Shown here: in pieces, positions 18,193 through 27,000 of the stretch
Numbering within the stretch: position 1 is the stretch's first letter
Layout of the letters: every line of letters starts with the position of its first letter
DNA from: Alistipes sp.
GTDB taxonomy: Bacteria; Bacteroidota; Bacteroidia; Bacteroidales; Rikenellaceae
Assembly: GCA_019422485.1 (NCBI GenBank)
Contig: JAHZDG010000004.1
Location: forward strand, 14,485 to 55,306
Reading direction: 5' to 3'
DNA length: 40,822 nt
Made by a program: the position numbers and the translations under genes
Notes under the pieces: generated by a model
What the model was told of the DNA's origin: nothing
What the model saw: the letters and a program-made list of their open reading frames with translations, nothing else
Database searches by the model: none

Positions 18193-18278
18193 TCACGATA
18201 CCGTAACGAGGGATTCACGCCTTTCTTCGGATTCGGATCGACCCTCAACATATTCATTCACCACATCCATCCAACTCG

Positions 18279-18315
18279 ACCGGACAAGCACACCTACTTG
18301 TCCGGTCTTTCTTTT
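18279..18315 (+). terminator. Terminator of the RND efflux operon
   Basis: ACCGGACAAG pairs with CTTGTCCGGT over 10 bp around an 8-nt loop, followed by CTTTCTTTT. The rest of the gap to the next start (18193-18534) shows no gene. Confidence 0.88.
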
Positions 18316-18534
18316 AATGGCCATACCCGGTATCCTTCCCACATACACGATCACTTCGGTCCCTTCATACGCAATCATTCCTCAAAAATGATTATTTTCG
18401 TTCCAGGCACATTCGATAGCCTCCGTTTTCGACCGTTCCCCGAAAACTTAGGTATATTTTTTGCGCACCGTTTTCCAAAAATCAGGAGTTCCTCTCCTGC
18501 CGATCCCAACCGTACCGAACAAAATTTTCTTTTT

Positions 18535-19659
18535 ATGATCAAAACCCGTACGAACAACGCCTTCTTCCGACAATTGCTGTTCCTGGCCGTACTGATCACC
18601 ATCGGCCTCATCATTTTTCACCAACTGGCCTTCTTTGTCGGGTCGTTTTTAGGAGCCGTCACCCTGTATGTCGTCTTGCGCCCGCTGTTTTTCAACCTCA
18701 CCGAAAAACGGGGCTGGAAACCGGGCATCACCTCCTTCCTGCTGGTTGTGGGCATGTCCCTGGTCGTACTGGGACTCGGTTACCTGATTTTTGAGGTGAT
18801 CGCTTCCGAAATTTCCAGCCTCGACACCTCCCGGCTGATGAAAAGCATCAACACCTTACCCAACCGCATCAATCACTGGCTCGGGTACCAGGTGATCACC
18901 AGCAACCTCTGGAGCCAATCGGCCGCCTATCTCACGCGCTTTTTCTCGTCGATCCTCAACACGACCTACAGCTTCGCTGCCAATATCTTCATGATGATGG
19001 TCATTCTCTTTTTCATGCTATTTCATGCCCGCAGCATGGAACAAAAACTTTTCTCCTACCTGCCGTTCAGCGGCAACAGTCTGGGCATGATCCAGGATGA
19101 ATTCCAGAACATGATCTACAGCAATGCGATCGGCATCCCGGTGGTTATGATCTCCCAGGCGTTAGCCGCCGCGCTGGTCTATTGGGCCGTCGGCCTCAAC
19201 AATGTTGTCTTCTGGGCATTTCTAACGGCCCTCTGTGGCTTACTGCCCATGGTCGGCACCGTCATCGTCAGTCTCCCGTTGGGGATTTACCTGCTGGTCG
19301 GAGGCGATATCTGGCAAGGCATTGTCGTGATCGCCTGCGGACTGCTGATCATCGCCAATGTCGACAACCTCTGCCGGATCGTCATGATGCAAAAAATCGC
19401 CAATACCCACCCCTTGATCGTTATTTTCGGAGTCATTCTGGGGATTCCTCTGTTCGGTTTCTGGGGCATTATCTTCGGGCCATTGCTGCTCTCCAGTTTT
19501 CTGTTGCTGATCAAGATCTATTACCTCGAATACGACCTGATCTCCCTGCCCAAAATTCCGGAACAGCAAGAAATGCCTTCCTCCCCCGACTCTTCCGAAC
19601 CGACCAACGCCCAGCCTCAAAAACAAACGACTCGGAATAAACAAAAAGCGGAGATTTGA
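18535..19659 (+). CDS. AI-2E family transporter (multi-pass membrane protein)
   Basis: Inner-membrane protein of 374 residues in the AI-2E/YhhQ-PerM family. Hydrophobic pairs lie near the N-terminus (LLFLAVLITIGLIIFHQLAF and a helix just after), a soluble middle segment with amphipathic helices (about 75-150) follows, and a group of C-terminal helices includes the family stretch GIPVVMISQALAAALVYWAVG and FGVILGIPLFGFWGIIFGPL. A Ser/Pro/Gln/Lys-rich tail ends the protein. The name comes from an E. coli autoinducer-2 exporter, but many members do other jobs such as ion or proton exchange, so no substrate is claimed. ATG 18535 is chosen because the frame upstream to 18298 lacks family character. 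The last codons are part of the terminator hairpin. Confidence 0.87.
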   Translation: MIKTRTNNAFFRQLLFLAVLITIGLIIFHQLAFFVGSFLGAVTLYVVLRPLFFNLTEKRGWKPGITSFLLVVGMSLVVLGLGYLIFEVIASEISSLDTSRLMKSINTLPNRINHWLGYQVITSNLWSQSAAYLTRFFSSILNTTYSFAANIFMMMVILFFMLFHARSMEQKLFSYLPFSGNSLGMIQDEFQNMIYSNAIGIPVVMISQALAAALVYWAVGLNNVVFWAFLTALCGLLPMVGTVIVSLPLGIYLLVGGDIWQGIVVIACGLLIIANVDNLCRIVMMQKIANTHPLIVIFGVILGIPLFGFWGIIFGPLLLSSFLLLIKIYYLEYDLISLPKIPEQQEMPSSPDSSEPTNAQPQKQTTRNKQKAEI

Positions 19660-19671
19660 TCTCCGCTTTTT
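19643..19671. terminator. Bidirectional terminator overlapping the AI-2E gene stop
   Basis: AAAAAGCGGAGA/TCTCCGCTTTTT stem around a short loop that contains the TGA stop codon. A on one side and T on the other allow it to end both the AI-2E gene and the convergent envelope module. Confidence 0.9.
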
Positions 19672-19851
19672 ATATGCTATCTGTATTAACTGCCCCCGCG
19701 ATCCAGGCGACTCTCTCCACCATTCACAGAAAACGACAGGGGCCTGTATACGATTTACTATGCCCTGAAGATTTTCGCATCCATCACTGATGGACATCTT
19801 GTCCCCAAACCTAGTGACAACAAGGCTCTCTGCGCAGACAACCCGTCCCGA

Positions 19852-20169
19852 TCAAGTCCTTTCAGCATTCCCCGGGATGGCTTTTCTTGCCTTTTTTGCT
19901 TTTTTACGCACTTTGCGTTTGCGGCGACGGAGCACCCAGGACGAAATCAACTCATAGCCCCATGCCGCCCATTGAGAAGGAGGCGCCCACTGAGCGATTT
20001 TGCGGGAGAACATGCCCGTCCAGAAATCGACCGAAAACACTTCGGCCAACTGATCGCAATCCTGTTCCAGTTTTTTTGCCAATCGGGCATGTTCCTGCCG
20101 CAAGCGCTGACGTTCGGCCCGCACATCGGCCAGACTGGAAAGCCGGTCGTATCTGATCTGACTACTCAT
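19852..20169 (-). CDS. Small basic coiled-coil protein of unknown function
   Basis: A 105-residue protein from ATG 20169, whose start overlaps the stop of the upstream holin-like gene by 8 nt. Residues about 10-45 are charged and helical (LADVRAERQRLRQEHARLAK), predicted coiled coil. A Trp-rich central part (VDFWTGMFSRKIAQW, QWAAWGYELISSWVL) could be an amphipathic or membrane-associated segment. The C-terminus is very basic (RRRKRKVRKKAKKARKA). I do not recognise a named family. Coupled to the holin-like and YtxH genes, it likely works with them at the cell envelope. Confidence 0.72.
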   Translation of the reverse strand: MSSQIRYDRLSSLADVRAERQRLRQEHARLAKKLEQDCDQLAEVFSVDFWTGMFSRKIAQWAPPSQWAAWGYELISSWVLRRRKRKVRKKAKKARKAIPGNAERT

Positions 20170-20527
20170 AATCCGCCTCCTTTTCAAACATGATCTTACT
20201 CAACATCCGAATCACCGGACCCATAATCAAATTCTTGCGATAGATATACACCAAAGCGGCCGCGATCAGGAAAAGACCGGCCATGATCATCAGCGCCCAG
20301 AACATCGACCCGATCCACGAACCGATGGCCCACGTCAGGGCGACCGCCAGGAAAATGGCGGCAAAAGAGATCAGGATCATCAGCAACAATACCCCGAAAA
20401 TCGTATTGAACAGGGTCGAAAAATTGTCCAATAACCGCAGTTTGATGCGATCCCGCTGAATTTGGAAATACCGGGCCGCATCCCCGACGGTTTCTTCCAC
20501 CTTATTCAGGTAACTATTATCTTCCAT
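20162..20527 (-). CDS. Phage-holin-superfamily-like membrane protein (Phage_holin_3_6 type)
   Basis: A 121-residue protein with a short charged N-terminal helix (VEETVGDAARYFQIQRDRIK), two adjacent transmembrane helices (about 45-70 and 72-93) and a cytoplasmic basic/acidic tail. This matches the small two-TM family called phage holin 3/6 or holin-X, which in chromosomes outside phages is usually found beside YtxH-type and other envelope stress genes. Nothing phage-like surrounds it, so a lytic role is unlikely. It is the second gene of a three-gene unit on this strand. Confidence 0.82.
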   Translation of the reverse strand: MEDNSYLNKVEETVGDAARYFQIQRDRIKLRLLDNFSTLFNTIFGVLLLMILISFAAIFLAVALTWAIGSWIGSMFWALMIMAGLFLIAAALVYIYRKNLIMGPVIRMLSKIMFEKEADYE

Positions 20528-20600
20528 GCAGTGTTAATTTGAAGCAGGTTCGGTCGAACGCTGCGAATATATAGGATAGGAACGTTCCCTGCCTACACAC

Positions 20601-20631
20601 AAAACCCTTCTCCCCACCGAAGCGGGGAGAA
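20601..20631 (-). terminator. Hairpin downstream of the ytxH-like gene
   Basis: TTCTCCCC (20608-20615) pairs with GGGGAGAA (20624-20631). On the minus strand it is followed by GGGTTTTG, a weak T tract, so it may be an attenuator between the ytxH-like and holin-like genes rather than a full stop. Confidence 0.5.
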
Positions 20632-20671
20632 AGATTCGTCGAAAACGTTTTGTCCAAAGGTCTTCCCAAAG

Positions 20672-20917
20672 CTATTCTTCAGCAGCGGGGAGTTCTTCGG
20701 TTTTGAGTTTTGTCGCCGCGGCTTTGATTTTCGCTTTGCCTTCGATCACTTCCCCTTTAAATTGGTCAATCATGTCGGAAATTTTCTCCTTTTCATCCTT
20801 GAAGGCTTTCTTAATTTTTTTCCGGGCCACACTTCCCTTTTCCGGCGCAAACAACAAGGCCGCAGCCGCCCCTACAATAGCACCTCCTAAAAAGGCGATC
20901 AAAGCTTGATTTTTCAT
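20672..20917 (-). CDS. YtxH domain-containing protein
   Basis: An 81-residue protein with one N-terminal Gly/Ala-rich membrane helix (ALIAFLGGAIVGAAAALLFAPEKG), the diagnostic start of YtxH proteins. A Lys/Glu-rich amphipathic helix follows, ending in an acidic tail. The family is associated with general stress responses in Firmicutes and Bacteroidetes; its biochemical role is unknown. It is the first gene of the minus-strand envelope module, 144 nt before the holin-like gene, and divergent from the EF-G paralog. Confidence 0.88.
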   Translation of the reverse strand: MKNQALIAFLGGAIVGAAAALLFAPEKGSVARKKIKKAFKDEKEKISDMIDQFKGEVIEGKAKIKAAATKLKTEELPAAEE

Positions 20918-21331
20918 GACTGCAAATTTTAACGGTTATTAATAGGTATCCAATCAGACAGACTGCAAAAACCACTCCACAATCGGATGCCGCCAACGTT
21001 TTTCGGCAAAAGGCCGGCTTTCCCGACAAAGAGGCTCGTTCCAGTCTTCTCCGCTCTGTTGTTAAAGATAGCGATTTTTTATCATCCCCGCTTCGGATTC
21101 GACCTTCTATCAAAAGTTTTCGGCTTTCCCGAACAGAACTTTCCTCCATGCGTCCCCACAGCTTTTTTCCCAAAAAGAAAAGCCCTCAAAAGATTGCGAT
21201 TCCCCCGAAAAATTTCTATATTACAAAACCTTTGTGCCGGGTATTTGCAGCTCCGTCACTCGATGACGAATCTTTTACCGTTCCCGGAACAAAAACTACC
21301 TAACACTTCAAAACCTAAAACCTATAACCTC
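20918..21331. other. Divergent intergenic region between ytxH-like gene and EF-G paralog (414 nt)
   Basis: This stretch must contain promoters for both directions. On the minus strand an ATTG, 19-nt spacer and TAAAATTTG lie immediately before the ytxH-like ATG; the -7 box has one extra base and would imply a nearly leaderless message. No exact box for the EF-G paralog was found. No coding sequence is supported. Confidence 0.45.
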
Positions 21332-23488
21332 ATGAAAACCTATCCCACCAATGAGATCAAAAACGTAGTCCTACTCGGCGCCTCAGGCTCGGGCAAGACT
21401 ACCCTGGCCGAGGCGATGGCCTTCGAAGGTAAAGTCATCGACCGCCGAGGAAGCGTGGAAACCGACAACACCGTTTCGGACTACACCGACATCGAACATA
21501 TCTACAAACGGTCGATCTACTCTTCGTTGCTATTTTCGGAGTTCAACGGCTACAAACTCAATATCATCGACACCCCGGGTTCGGACGATTTCTGCGGCGC
21601 CCTCTTTTCGTCGTTCAAGGTGGCCGACGTAGGGGTCATGGTGCTCAACGCCCAGAACGGGTTCGAGGTGGGTACCGAAATCCAGGCACGTTACGCCCGG
21701 GCGCATGAAAAACCCATCATCGCCGTCGTCAACCAGCTCGACCACGAAAAAGCCTCTTGGGACGCGACCATCGAATCACTGGTTTCCTCTTCACAGGTAA
21801 CCCCCGTGATCGTGCAATACCCGGTCAATCCGGGCCCCGGCTTCGATGCCTTCATCGACGTTCTGCTGATGAAGATGTATAAATTCAAAGGCGACACCGG
21901 CATCCGGGAAGAGCTGGAAATCCCCGCCTCGGAAATGGAACGAGCTACGGAACTCAACCGTATCCTCACCGAAGCCGCCGCCGAAAACGACGAAGCCCTC
22001 ATGGAACTCTACTTCGATAAAGGAGTGCTCACCCAGGACGAACTGCGTTCAGGGCTCAAACTGGGGCTCGCCAAACGCGACCTGATTCCGGTCTTCTGCG
22101 CATCGGGCAAACGCGACATCGGGACCAAACGTCTCATGGAATTCATCATCAATGTGGCTCCGGGGCCGATCAAAGCGCCCAAATTCCTCACGGTGGACGG
22201 ACGTGAAATCGCCGCCGACAGTTCGGCACCTACCTCGCTGTTCATTTTCAAGAGCGCTATGGAACCGCATCTGGGAGAAGTCAGCTATTTCCGCGTAATC
22301 TCAGGAAAGGTCAGCGAAGGCATGGAACTGATCAACTCCAAAACCGAAAATAAAGAAAAGATTGCCCAGCTATTTGCCGTAGCGGGCAAGAACCGTATCA
22401 AAGTCACCGAAATGATGGCCGGGGACATCGGCTGCACGGTCAAACTGAAAGGCACCAAGACCAATCAGACCCTGTCGGCTCCCGGTTCGAACATCGAAAT
22501 CGAACCCATCCAATTCCCCGAACCGCGTTATCGTGCAGCGGTCAAATCGACCAAAACGGGCGAAGAAGAAAAACTGGGCGAACTGCTCAACCGCGCCAAT
22601 TTCGAAGACCCGACCATTCTGGTTCAATACTCCAAAGAGCTCAAACAGACCATCATTCAGGGACAGGGCGAACACCATCTCAATATTCTGAAATGGCAGT
22701 TGGCCAACGCCAACAAGATGGAGGTGGAATATTCGGCCCCGCGTATTCCTTACCGGGAAACTATCACCAAGGTGGCTGCTGCCGACTATCGCCACAAAAA
22801 ACAGTCGGGTGGAGCCGGGCAGTTCGGTGAAGTTTGGATGGTGATCGAACCTTATGAAGAAGGCATGCCCGATCCCGTCAAATTCAAAATCGACGGCAAG
22901 GAGCTGAACCTGAACATCAAGAGCAAAGAAGAAATCGACCTGGAATGGGGTGGCAAACTGGTCTTCTACAGCGCCATCGTCGGCGGGGCCATCGACGCCC
23001 GCTTCCTGCCAGCCATCCTGAAAGGGATCATGGAAAAGATGGAGCAGGGGCCTCTGACCGGATCTTATGCCCGCGACATCCGCGTGGTAGTCTATGACGG
23101 GAAGATGCACCCGGTGGATTCCAACGAATTGTCGTTCAAACTGGCCGGACGGAATGCCTTCAAGGAAGCGTTCAAAAAGGCCGGTCCGAAGATCATGGAA
23201 CCGATCTACACGGTAGAAGTGCTGGTACCGTCGGATCGCATGGGCGACGTCATGAGCGACCTGCAGAACCGCCGCGCCATGATCGAAGGCATGAGCAGCG
23301 AAAAAGGCTTCGAAAAGCTGACGGCTCGGGTTCCGCTGGCCGAAATGTATCGCTACTCGACCTCTCTGAGCTCCCTGACGGCCGGACGCGCCACTTACTC
23401 CATGCGCTTCTGCTCCTACGAACAGGTACCGTCAGACGTACAGGACAAACTGCTGAAAGCTTACGCCGAAGTCGACAAAGACGAATAA
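21332..23488 (+). CDS. Elongation factor G paralog (EF-G2-like) with altered GTPase motifs
   Basis: Translation-factor GTPase of 718 residues with the full EF-G domain order (G domain, domain II, III, IV, V). The P-loop GASGSGKT is at 16-23. The G3 motif reads DTPGS (80-84), with Ser84 where canonical EF-G has the catalytic His of DTPGH. The G4 motif is NQLD (134-137) instead of NKxD, and the switch I stretch reads KRSIYSS instead of RGIT. Domain III/IV features such as GQGEHHLNIL and HKKQSGGAGQFGEV are well kept, as is domain V (TAGRATYSM). It is thus probably the second EF-G, not the housekeeping one, which usually sits in the str operon. A Bacteroides thetaiotaomicron EF-G paralog lacking GTPase activity and needed in starvation and the gut has been described (from memory). 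Start 21332 fits the P-loop distance; the upstream extension is not conserved-looking. Confidence 0.92.
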   Translation: MKTYPTNEIKNVVLLGASGSGKTTLAEAMAFEGKVIDRRGSVETDNTVSDYTDIEHIYKRSIYSSLLFSEFNGYKLNIIDTPGSDDFCGALFSSFKVADVGVMVLNAQNGFEVGTEIQARYARAHEKPIIAVVNQLDHEKASWDATIESLVSSSQVTPVIVQYPVNPGPGFDAFIDVLLMKMYKFKGDTGIREELEIPASEMERATELNRILTEAAAENDEALMELYFDKGVLTQDELRSGLKLGLAKRDLIPVFCASGKRDIGTKRLMEFIINVAPGPIKAPKFLTVDGREIAADSSAPTSLFIFKSAMEPHLGEVSYFRVISGKVSEGMELINSKTENKEKIAQLFAVAGKNRIKVTEMMAGDIGCTVKLKGTKTNQTLSAPGSNIEIEPIQFPEPRYRAAVKSTKTGEEEKLGELLNRANFEDPTILVQYSKELKQTIIQGQGEHHLNILKWQLANANKMEVEYSAPRIPYRETITKVAAADYRHKKQSGGAGQFGEVWMVIEPYEEGMPDPVKFKIDGKELNLNIKSKEEIDLEWGGKLVFYSAIVGGAIDARFLPAILKGIMEKMEQGPLTGSYARDIRVVVYDGKMHPVDSNELSFKLAGRNAFKEAFKKAGPKIMEPIYTVEVLVPSDRMGDVMSDLQNRRAMIEGMSSEKGFEKLTARVPLAEMYRYSTSLSSLTAGRATYSMRFCSYEQVPSDVQDKLLKAYAEVDKDE

Positions 23489-23509
23489 TGCCGACGCCGG
23501 TTCAAAATC

Positions 23510-23543
23510 AAGAGGGACTTTTCATAAAAAGTCCCTCTTTTTT
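23510..23543 (+). terminator. Terminator of the EF-G paralog gene
   Basis: AGAGGGACTTTT pairs with AAAAGTCCCTCT and is followed by six T, starting about 22 nt past the stop. Confidence 0.93.
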
Positions 23544-23628
23544 GTACCTATCGTTCCATGAGATGGGGCTTTCGTTCCCTCGTATCAATCCAGAAACTCC
23601 CTTCCGGCCGAAACATTCTCCCGCAAAA

Positions 23629-23670
23629 GAAAACCAGGATGGCGACCCCAATCGCCATCCTGGTTTTTTA
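23629..23670. terminator. Bidirectional terminator serving the GH106 gene
   Basis: ACCAGGATGGCGA pairs with TCGCCATCCTGGT around a short loop, with A-rich sequence on the left and six T on the right. It lies 19 nt past the GH106 stop on the minus strand. Confidence 0.9.
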
Positions 23671-23688
23671 CACTTATTGTCCGGCAGA

Positions 23689-26600
23689 CTACTGCCAGTC
23701 CACGCATTCAATCCGTACCGGACCGATCAATCCCGAAGTCTGCAACGGCGATTCCGGCGTATAAGGATTATGTACCGTCCATGTTTTCCGCTGGTTTTCG
23801 GGCAGGCGGCTATCTCCGATCAGTCGGTTTACCCAGGTATTCACCACTTCAACTTCAAGTTGGTTTTCCCCGGCCTTCACCTGTTCCGTCACATCCAACA
23901 CATAAGGCGGCGTCCAGACTCCCCCAACATCCATGCCGTTGATCCACACTTTCGCCATCATGCCAACCTCTCCCAAGTCCAGCAAAACATGTTTTCCGGC
24001 CGGTTTTTCGGGCAGATTGACGGTCGTACGATAGTGTGCCGTTCCCGAGAAATATTTCACCGAATCATTGGCAATCTCGTTCCACGGCTGCAACGAATCC
24101 ATTTCCACCGCAGCCACCGGACCACGCATGACCGGATCGAACTGCACGCTCCACGGACCTTGAATCGCCGTGAGCAACTGCGGAGTGGGATAGTTCACCT
24201 CTACGCTTCCGCCGGGAGACGAGGTCGTCGGGCGACTGAATACCACAAAGACACTTTCATAAGGAGCCAATTCCAAAGGCACTTCGGTCGTCCGGGCGTC
24301 CTGAGTAAAGGCTTTCAGATCACGCACGGCTCCGGTCGTAGGCTGCCACAATTCGGGCTGAAGACCGGTCACCCGGAATTTCGGAGCGATCTTTTGAGGC
24401 TGATTGCTTTGGTTCGTCACATAGTAGATCTGTTGATCTCCCAGGGTCCGGTGACCATACAGGAAAGGCGCTCCGGCCGGCAAAGCACAATCAGGCAGGC
24501 AATCGATCTGAGCCAACGCCTCTTCCATCGTCATTCCGCACAGAATCATTCCTCGTCCATAGGCATGCTTCTTCACCTTCACGCCGTCGGCATCGCCCCA
24601 CAATTCGGCAGCCATCGTCCGAACCTGTTCATCGGCCTGCGGCTGATTTTGCAAACTGGGCGAATATTCGGGAGCGGGTCCCAACACCACAGCACCGTCA
24701 GCCACCAACGCTTTGATCTTGGCCAACAGCTCCGGACGCATGCTTTTCAACGGAGGCAATACCAACAACCGATATTGAGTTCCGTGGGGGAGGGTCAGCA
24801 AACCGTCCTTCACACTCAGGTTCTTTTCGATTACCTCGGCATTGATATAGTCGTACTGATAACCCTCGGGCAGGGCCGGTTCGGTAATGCCCGCCATTTT
24901 CGGGGCATCTTCTCCGATAAAGTAAGCCACATCGGCGACATTCAATCCCTGCTGCAACATAAAGTTGGTACGTTTCAGATAGGTAATAAACAGATCTATC
25001 TGACTGAACCAGGTATTATTGCGATTGAATTCGACACCGAACCAGGCATTGATCCCCGGCAGCGAATCATACGGTTGCGTAATATAGACGTGCAACAACG
25101 AGGCATTGATCCCCTCGGCAGCAAAGCGGTCACCCCGGTGTTTGAACATCGCCGGATGGCGCAGGAAATGATCGCCCGTCGAAGTAAACGATTCGGCCCA
25201 GATCCGATTCTTTCCGTAAATGTGGCCGCAGGAGATAGCAGCCCGGTTTTCGATATTTCCCAGATCGCCCTCGGCCCAGAACTCTCCGCCGATCTCATCC
25301 GACTGACCGCCGTACATCAGGAATTCGCCCGGGAAGCCCCAGTGACCGTAATTTTCGAGCCAGGTGGTCAAGCCGTGTTCGTGACTCACCTCGCGCAAGC
25401 CGGCCACATAATCATAAGCGACCTTGTCGGCCACCATGCGGCGCACATCCCACAGAAAACGGTCCGAGGCCTGCTGTGAGCCTACCACATATCCCTGATA
25501 AACGGGCAGATAGGGCAGCGGATCATACCCGTAACGCTGGCGGAACTCTTCCAGGAAACCGTCTGTAAAGTTCTGGCCTCCGGTTTCGTAGCTGTCCTGC
25601 ACCACTACTTTGAATGTCCGGCGATCTTCGGCCGGAATCCGACGCAGAATTTCGCCGATATGACCGTCAAAATGGGCCCGTGTGTGAGCGGCACTCATTT
25701 TGTCCACCTCATACCCCGTCGCTTCGGGAGAAGCAGGGCTGTTGGTCGTTCCGGTCGGGGTCATCCCCGTGTAGAGAATCACCCAGTCACCGGCAGGAAC
25801 TTCCCAATCCAAGGTTCCGTCTTCCGACACCGAAGCCGTCAGGTCGACCACCTTTGCCGGATCGATCACCACGGCCGGATCATCCACCTCCGCAGCCACT
25901 GGCCACTGATACTCTTTCCAATAAGGCAGCGGTTCGGGGAACATCTTGCCCAGGCTCTTTTCGCTGAAAGATTCCACGCGAGGTGCCGTCCGCAACTCCA
26001 TCTCAGCCAATCGGGCTCCTTCCTTTTCGCTGGTCAGCGTCAAACGGAAATGGTTGGCCTTCGTCGCCGGAAAAGTAACCACCACCGGAGCATCGACATC
26101 GAAACCGACGGTCAACATCACCGTGGGCCGATAAACCCGGAACTCAGACAACGTCCGACACGAATCTCCTTCCACCACCTGCAACCGTCCTTCGGCCACA
26201 ATTTTCGATCCGACCGGCTGCAAAACCAGCGATCGAGCTGTAAACCCGTCGGGAGCGGTCATATCGAAGGTCAGCTCACGCCCGGCCGACAGCGTCACCG
26301 TCGTGGTCGTATCGCCATCCCACAACTTTTCAACACCCGTCAGACCCGTTGCCTTCAGCGCACCTCCCTGTTCGGCGGTCAGACGCACCAGATCATTTTG
26401 AGGCGCGGGATAGGCAATGACCTTCACCGGCTGAAATTCTTTCGCCGGGCGTTCCAACTGGCGATGCAGTTTCATGGGCCCCTGCACCCTCAACTCCGAA
26501 CTGTTGAGATAACGCATGGCCTGCGAAGCTTTGACCCAGGGGCCTCCCGACTGGCTCCAACCCGGAGAGTTGAAGATCCCGATCTCGATATCGAGGTCCG

Positions 26601-26928
26601 AAGCCGTTTTGAGAGCCGTATGCAGCACATCCCACCACTCTTCGGAAAGCATGGGAACCTTGCCGTAAGGCACATCATTCAAACCGATGTTCCCGATAAA
26701 GGCCCGGTTGATACCGGCTTTTTTCATCGACTGCAGGTCCTTGATGACCCCCTCTTTGGTGACATTGTTCGACAACCAGTACCAGTAAACACTGGTTTGG
26801 ATCGAATCGGGTGGGGTTTCAAAACCCTGCAGCAAGGCTTCCCGACTGACCGGGGCCGGTCCGGACGAACAGGCCACCAACAGCGCGGAACAAACCCCCA
26901 ACCACGAAAGTTTCCGCAAATTTTTCAT
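23689..26928 (-). CDS. Glycoside hydrolase family 106 (alpha-L-rhamnosidase-like) lipoprotein
   Basis: Predicted surface or periplasmic exo-enzyme of about 1079 residues, removing alpha-L-rhamnose from pectic rhamnogalacturonan or related glycans (family activity). The start at 26928 gives a lipoprotein signal with lipobox LVAC (Cys20). The opening SVYWYWLSNNVTKEGVIKDL and the following GINRAFIGNIG are hallmarks of GH106. The catalytic-domain middle contains YGHWGFPGEFLMYGGQSDEI and HIYGKNRIWAESFTSTGDHF, and the C-terminus has beta-sandwich carbohydrate-binding-like modules (GTAHYRTTVNLPEKP, VWINGMDVGGVWTPPYVLDV). It is the last gene of the UbiD-GH43-GH106 run, 72 nt after GH43. The linkage specificity is unknown. 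Confidence 0.88.
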   Translation of the reverse strand: MKNLRKLSWLGVCSALLVACSSGPAPVSREALLQGFETPPDSIQTSVYWYWLSNNVTKEGVIKDLQSMKKAGINRAFIGNIGLNDVPYGKVPMLSEEWWDVLHTALKTASDLDIEIGIFNSPGWSQSGGPWVKASQAMRYLNSSELRVQGPMKLHRQLERPAKEFQPVKVIAYPAPQNDLVRLTAEQGGALKATGLTGVEKLWDGDTTTTVTLSAGRELTFDMTAPDGFTARSLVLQPVGSKIVAEGRLQVVEGDSCRTLSEFRVYRPTVMLTVGFDVDAPVVVTFPATKANHFRLTLTSEKEGARLAEMELRTAPRVESFSEKSLGKMFPEPLPYWKEYQWPVAAEVDDPAVVIDPAKVVDLTASVSEDGTLDWEVPAGDWVILYTGMTPTGTTNSPASPEATGYEVDKMSAAHTRAHFDGHIGEILRRIPAEDRRTFKVVVQDSYETGGQNFTDGFLEEFRQRYGYDPLPYLPVYQGYVVGSQQASDRFLWDVRRMVADKVAYDYVAGLREVSHEHGLTTWLENYGHWGFPGEFLMYGGQSDEIGGEFWAEGDLGNIENRAAISCGHIYGKNRIWAESFTSTGDHFLRHPAMFKHRGDRFAAEGINASLLHVYITQPYDSLPGINAWFGVEFNRNNTWFSQIDLFITYLKRTNFMLQQGLNVADVAYFIGEDAPKMAGITEPALPEGYQYDYINAEVIEKNLSVKDGLLTLPHGTQYRLLVLPPLKSMRPELLAKIKALVADGAVVLGPAPEYSPSLQNQPQADEQVRTMAAELWGDADGVKVKKHAYGRGMILCGMTMEEALAQIDCLPDCALPAGAPFLYGHRTLGDQQIYYVTNQSNQPQKIAPKFRVTGLQPELWQPTTGAVRDLKAFTQDARTTEVPLELAPYESVFVVFSRPTTSSPGGSVEVNYPTPQLLTAIQGPWSVQFDPVMRGPVAAVEMDSLQPWNEIANDSVKYFSGTAHYRTTVNLPEKPAGKHVLLDLGEVGMMAKVWINGMDVGGVWTPPYVLDVTEQVKAGENQLEVEVVNTWVNRLIGDSRLPENQRKTWTVHNPYTPESPLQTSGLIGPVRIECVDWQ

Positions 26929-27000
26929 TGTTTTTCCTTTAAATATGAATTGTTTATGGTTTTCTCTCAATCTAACCGCCTTCGGTATATTCCTCAGAAA

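Noticed and set aside
20162..20527. Prophage signal from the holin-like gene
   Set aside because: No other phage gene, integrase or attachment site nearby; the small two-TM family is common in chromosomes beside stress genes.
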